Shown here one piece after another: positions 6,707-9,385 of a stretch of 9,385 nucleotides of DNA. The position numbers and the translations under genes are program-made. The stretch is from Clostridia bacterium (GTDB taxonomy: Bacteria; Bacillota_A; Clostridia; Oscillospirales; CAG-272). The DNA lies in contig JAFZCF010000031.1 of assembly GCA_017552165.1 (NCBI GenBank), positions 1 to 9,385 on the forward strand. Direction: 5' to 3'. How positions within the stretch are numbered: the first letter of the stretch is position 1; the number at the start of each line of letters is the position of its first letter. The notes beneath the pieces are model-generated. The model had not been told where the DNA came from and searched no databases. It was given only the letters and a program-made list of their open reading frames with translations.

Positions 6707-7876
6707 TCAGCTTACGAATCCGCCGGATACGACCGTCGCGTCGCAGGTGTGCGTGCCGTCGTAGTTGTAGAGACGGATCGTGAATTCGGACGCCAACGAG
6801 AGGTCGATCACCGTCGTGCCGAGCTTGACCGAGTTGACGAAATCGTGAGATTCGACCTCCGTGCCGTCGACGAGGAATGCGACGCGAACCGAACGCCTCG
6901 TCACGTCGACAACGCCGCCGTAACCGTTCGCCGTAGCGACGTACTCGTCGCTGAGGCCGAACACGCCGACAAACTTCGAGACCTTCGCAGACGTCAGGTC
7001 AATTACTATCTCGGCGTAGGTCGTCGCCTCGTCGCCGAGGAACGGATGCAGCCATACTCCCTTTTCGGCAACGAAGAAGCCGTTGCCCATCGAAAGCAGT
7101 CCGCCGCCCTCGTTTTTATTTATAAACGGAGATCCCTTGGTATCCGCGTGCAGGCACGCGACGCTCTTCCAGTTGAGCTCGTCGATATAGTAGTCGACGT
7201 CCTTGCCCGGCAGAGTCGCCTCGTATTTCGTGAAATCCATGCCGGCAAAGAGCGTGGGAGCGGCCCAGACCGCGATATCCCCCTCGTTGTCCCCGTCGGC
7301 GTTTGTGACGACGAGTTTGACCTCGCTGCAGCCGAAGACCTCGGCCTGGAGGTACATGAACTCGCCGTGAGCCATCGCGCCCGTCCTCGCGGCGAGCGTG
7401 TCGTCCGCGTAAACGAGGAACTCGACCGTGCCGTTGACCGAGCTGTCGTCAACGCCCGCTATCGTCGTGAAGGCGAAATAGGTGTCGGTGAGCTCGTAAA
7501 CAATCTCGACGGCAGAGGAATCGGCTTCGCCGGCTCCCGGAACGACGACAATGCTCTTGTCAAAGCTGTAGCTGCCGTTTCCGAGACTCACGGGGCTGCC
7601 GTTGTTGTTTTTTCTGATCTCGTAGCCGTCCGGGCCGTTCGCCGACGTCCACTCCGTTACCGAAAGATCGACGTCCTCCGGCTCGGGAATGGGCTCAAAT
7701 GTTTCCTCATCGGTCTCGTCGGGCTCGGTATCCCCGCCCGGCGCCTTGGTTACCTGCCCGGGGGTCTTGTTCGTGACCTCGCCGGTGTCCCCGCCCGACG
7801 AGGGCTTGCCGCACGACGCGAACGCAAGGACAAGCGCGAGGCAGAGAAGCGTTGCGATTATTCTGCTGAACTTCAT
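6707..7876 (-). CDS. Lipoprotein with two NPCBM-like carbohydrate-binding modules
   Basis: A 389-residue predicted lipoprotein without a recognisable catalytic domain. The signal peptide (1-22) ends in FASC, with C22 as the lipid anchor. Residues 23-68 are a Gly/Thr/Pro- and acid-rich linker that should hold the rest away from the membrane. Module 1 (about 69-211) has the NPCBM pattern: TEWTSANG near its start, GVDDSSVNGTVEFLVY (141-156) and VKLVVTNADGD (186-196), ending in WAAPTLF. Module 2 (about 226-386) starts YYIDELNWKS and has KGVWLHPF (272-279), FGLSDEY (306-312) and VAFLVDG (332-338). NPCBM modules are known as putative carbohydrate binders, often attached to glycoside hydrolases; here they stand alone. 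The gene starts 34 bases after the solute-binding protein gene and has a strong ribosome site (GGGAGG, 8-base spacing). I infer that it captures glycan at the cell surface for the enzymes and transporter of this cluster. Confidence 0.85.
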   Translation of the reverse strand: MKFSRIIATLLCLALVLAFASCGKPSSGGDTGEVTNKTPGQVTKAPGGDTEPDETDEETFEPIPEPEDVDLSVTEWTSANGPDGYEIRKNNNGSPVSLGNGSYSFDKSIVVVPGAGEADSSAVEIVYELTDTYFAFTTIAGVDDSSVNGTVEFLVYADDTLAARTGAMAHGEFMYLQAEVFGCSEVKLVVTNADGDNEGDIAVWAAPTLFAGMDFTKYEATLPGKDVDYYIDELNWKSVACLHADTKGSPFINKNEGGGLLSMGNGFFVAEKGVWLHPFLGDEATTYAEIVIDLTSAKVSKFVGVFGLSDEYVATANGYGGVVDVTRRSVRVAFLVDGTEVESHDFVNSVKLGTTVIDLSLASEFTIRLYNYDGTHTCDATVVSGGFVS

Positions 7877-7884
7877 TTTATAAT

Positions 7885-7890
7885 CCTCCC
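7885..7890 (-). promoter_or_regulatory. Strong ribosome binding site of the NPCBM lipoprotein gene
   Basis: GGGAGG on the minus strand, 8 bases before the ATG at 7876. It is the strongest such site seen in the cluster and, with the signal peptide that begins immediately at that ATG, fixes the start. Confidence 0.8.
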
Positions 7891-7910
7891 GATTTATATT
7901 GAGAATGCTT

Positions 7911-9385
7911 TTATTTCAGCGCGGCGAAGGCAAGCACGACAGACTGTATCTGATCGTTTATGTTGTCCTCGTGCTTTCTCCACCCGGACGCCCATACGAA
8001 GGAGCCGTATTTGGAGATGTCGTTGTACGCGACCTGCGCCGTGTTGAGGAAATACGTGCGCGCGAGGTCGACCTTGCGGTTTTTCCTCATCATGGAGAGC
8101 ATCTCGCCGCTTTCGTCGTCGCGGGTGCCCTTTATCGAAATTACGGTATCTTCGTACGTACGCGTGGAGTTTTCATACGAATAATACGCCGTGTACTCGA
8201 GGAACGCGCTCGCCAGCTCGGGATCCGAGGTGTTGTACGGAACGATGTGCGTGATAAGCACGGGCATGAACGCGCCGTAATTCGTTCCCGCCTTGACCTC
8301 CTTGAAGGTCGGATATGGCACTATGCCGAAATGATCCTCCATCTGTCTGAGATAGTCGGACATGACGTACATCGGCGCGGCGCTCGCGAACAGGGCCTTG
8401 CCCTGGGAGAACATGTTGATGACCGTCGTGTAGATCATACCGTCCCAGTACTGCGAGGACGTGAAGGTGTTGCCCTCTGCGTCCATCATGTAGAAATACT
8501 CGCTCTTCTGGAGTGTGTTCCACTGATACTCGACGATATTGAGCATATTGCGGTTCCCCGAGGCGGCAAGATACGGAATATCATCCTTGTTTTTCTTTAT
8601 GATCGTCTCTCCGCTGACCGGGAAAAAGCTCTGATTCCACTGGGCTCCGGCGGCGACGGCGCCCCAGACGTCCTGTTCGGTCATCATCTGATCGCCGTCA
8701 ACGTCCGACGCCGAGACCGACATCATGCCGGCCATCTTTTCCATCGTCCACTCGCCCTTGCGTACAAGATCGTAGATGTCGTCGAGATGCTTGTCCTCCG
8801 CTATCTGTTTGTTGAAGAGAAGGACGGTCATCGCGCCGAAAAGATCGAGCTGGTACGCTCCCGCGGCGAGATACTGCTTGTTTGAGATTGAAAGCTCTTT
8901 ATTTATCTCCTGATCCCACCAGGGATTGCTGAGATCTACGTAATAGCTCTCGAGATCGGCGTACGAGAGGACGTAGCCCTCCATAGCGAGCCCGAGCGCA
9001 AAGCGGTCGATGAGCGCCGCGATCTGGAACTCGTCGTCTCCGGCGATCACGCCGGTGCGGTACGCCTCGACGTCAACGACGGAATTGAGACGCTCGGAGA
9101 ACTCGATGTCTATCCCGAGATATTCCTCGACCGCCTTGTTGCGTCTGAACAGCGCCGCGTCGAGCGGGTCGTCGCTGTCCTCCTCAACGCTGAACTGCGT
9201 CCAGTAGCGGGCGGTCGGTGTGTTTTCACCCTTACATGACAGGATGGTGAAGGTAGCCCCTTTATGGTCCTGCTTCGGGACTCTCATGGTGTTCCCCTGA
9301 GCGTCCGTCACGGCCGCGGTCGCCTTCGAATCGTCGCCGTTCGATCCGCCTCCGCCGCACGCGGCGAAGACCGACGTGACGAACA
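7911..9385 (-). CDS. ABC transporter solute-binding lipoprotein, sugar type (5' end outside window)
   Basis: This is a partial gene: 490 residues are visible, and the frame remains open to the window edge. The visible N-terminus ends a signal peptide, FVTSVFAAC, with the lipidated Cys at 9359-9357, followed by a GGGGSNGDD spacer. The apparent GTG start at 9311 lies inside the mature protein and is not the real start; the mature lipoprotein has 482 residues. The body looks like a family 1 extracellular solute-binding protein: early FTILSCKGE strand, RNKAVEEYLGIDIEF segment, aromatic-rich YYVDLSNPWWDQE stretch, GEWTMEKM, and HFGIVPYPTFKE, typical of binding proteins for sugars or oligosaccharides. 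A DVDGDQMMTEQD loop (8705-8670) resembles an EF-hand-like calcium site common in this family. It should deliver a ligand to membrane permeases, none of which is in the window. It is the first visible gene of the operon; the ligand is unknown. Confidence 0.9.
   Translation of the reverse strand, partial: FVTSVFAACGGGGSNGDDSKATAAVTDAQGNTMRVPKQDHKGATFTILSCKGENTPTARYWTQFSVEEDSDDPLDAALFRRNKAVEEYLGIDIEFSERLNSVVDVEAYRTGVIAGDDEFQIAALIDRFALGLAMEGYVLSYADLESYYVDLSNPWWDQEINKELSISNKQYLAAGAYQLDLFGAMTVLLFNKQIAEDKHLDDIYDLVRKGEWTMEKMAGMMSVSASDVDGDQMMTEQDVWGAVAAGAQWNQSFFPVSGETIIKKNKDDIPYLAASGNRNMLNIVEYQWNTLQKSEYFYMMDAEGNTFTSSQYWDGMIYTTVINMFSQGKALFASAAPMYVMSDYLRQMEDHFGIVPYPTFKEVKAGTNYGAFMPVLITHIVPYNTSDPELASAFLEYTAYYSYENSTRTYEDTVISIKGTRDDESGEMLSMMRKNRKVDLARTYFLNTAQVAYNDISKYGSFVWASGWRKHEDNINDQIQSVVLAFAALK

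Noticed and set aside
6685..6711. Possible internal promoter (CTGACA followed by TATCAT on the minus strand)
   Set aside because: The spacer would be only 14 bases and both boxes deviate from consensus.
6704..8047. 447-residue plus-strand open frame
   Set aside because: In-register antisense of the NPCBM lipoprotein gene, continuing into the solute-binding protein gene; Arg/Val-rich with no recognisable motif.
7899..8885. 328-residue plus-strand open frame
   Set aside because: In-register antisense of the solute-binding protein gene, with no domain signature.
9309..9311. GTG start for the solute-binding protein
   Set aside because: The frame stays open upstream and encodes a lipobox Cys (9359-9357) and signal peptide end, so the real start lies beyond the window.

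Overview
The window is a compact, single-strand gene cluster of a bacterium, probably an uncultured member of the Bacillota, class Clostridia, of gut type. This assignment is inference. It rests on moderately high GC, three lipoproteins with type II (lipobox) signals anchoring extracellular proteins, strong AGGAGG-like ribosome sites, and a solute-binding protein of the kind abundant in gut Clostridia. No marker gene fixes the taxon. All five genes lie on the minus strand, so transcription runs from high to low coordinates.

In transcription order the genes are: (1) 9385-7911, a sugar-type ABC transporter solute-binding lipoprotein whose first residues are cut off by the window edge; (2) 7876-6707, a lipoprotein with two NPCBM-like carbohydrate-binding modules and no catalytic domain; (3) 6618-3955, a large lipoprotein with two pectate-lyase-3-like beta-helix domains in tandem; (4) 3933-2896, a zinc-dependent medium-chain dehydrogenase with complete metal sites; (5) 2851-191, a cytoplasmic GH38 alpha-mannosidase of the MngB-like type. 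Gaps are 34, 88, 21 and 44 bases, and no terminator typical of the minus strand interrupts them, so they probably form one operon. It ends at an 11-bp GC-rich hairpin with a U-tract (89-126). About 50 bases further on, a textbook sigma-A/sigma-70 promoter (13-41, minus strand) starts the next transcription unit outside the window.

The proposed logic (inference) is a glycan-utilisation locus. Surface lipoproteins 2 and 3 bind and possibly cleave a polysaccharide or glycoprotein glycan. Lipoprotein 1 captures the released oligosaccharide for import by permeases that are not in this window. The cytoplasmic GH38 enzyme removes alpha-mannosyl units, and the dehydrogenase oxidises or reduces a sugar or polyol product. 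The substrate cannot be read from the sequence, though the mannosidase points to an alpha-mannose-containing glycan.

The non-coding parts are short but structured: a 14-bp palindrome and terminator after the last gene, a perfect hairpin between the dehydrogenase and mannosidase genes, and two mutually exclusive hairpins before the beta-helix lipoprotein gene, one of which takes in part of its likely ribosome site. I saw no tRNA or rRNA gene, insertion sequence, CRISPR array or phage gene.
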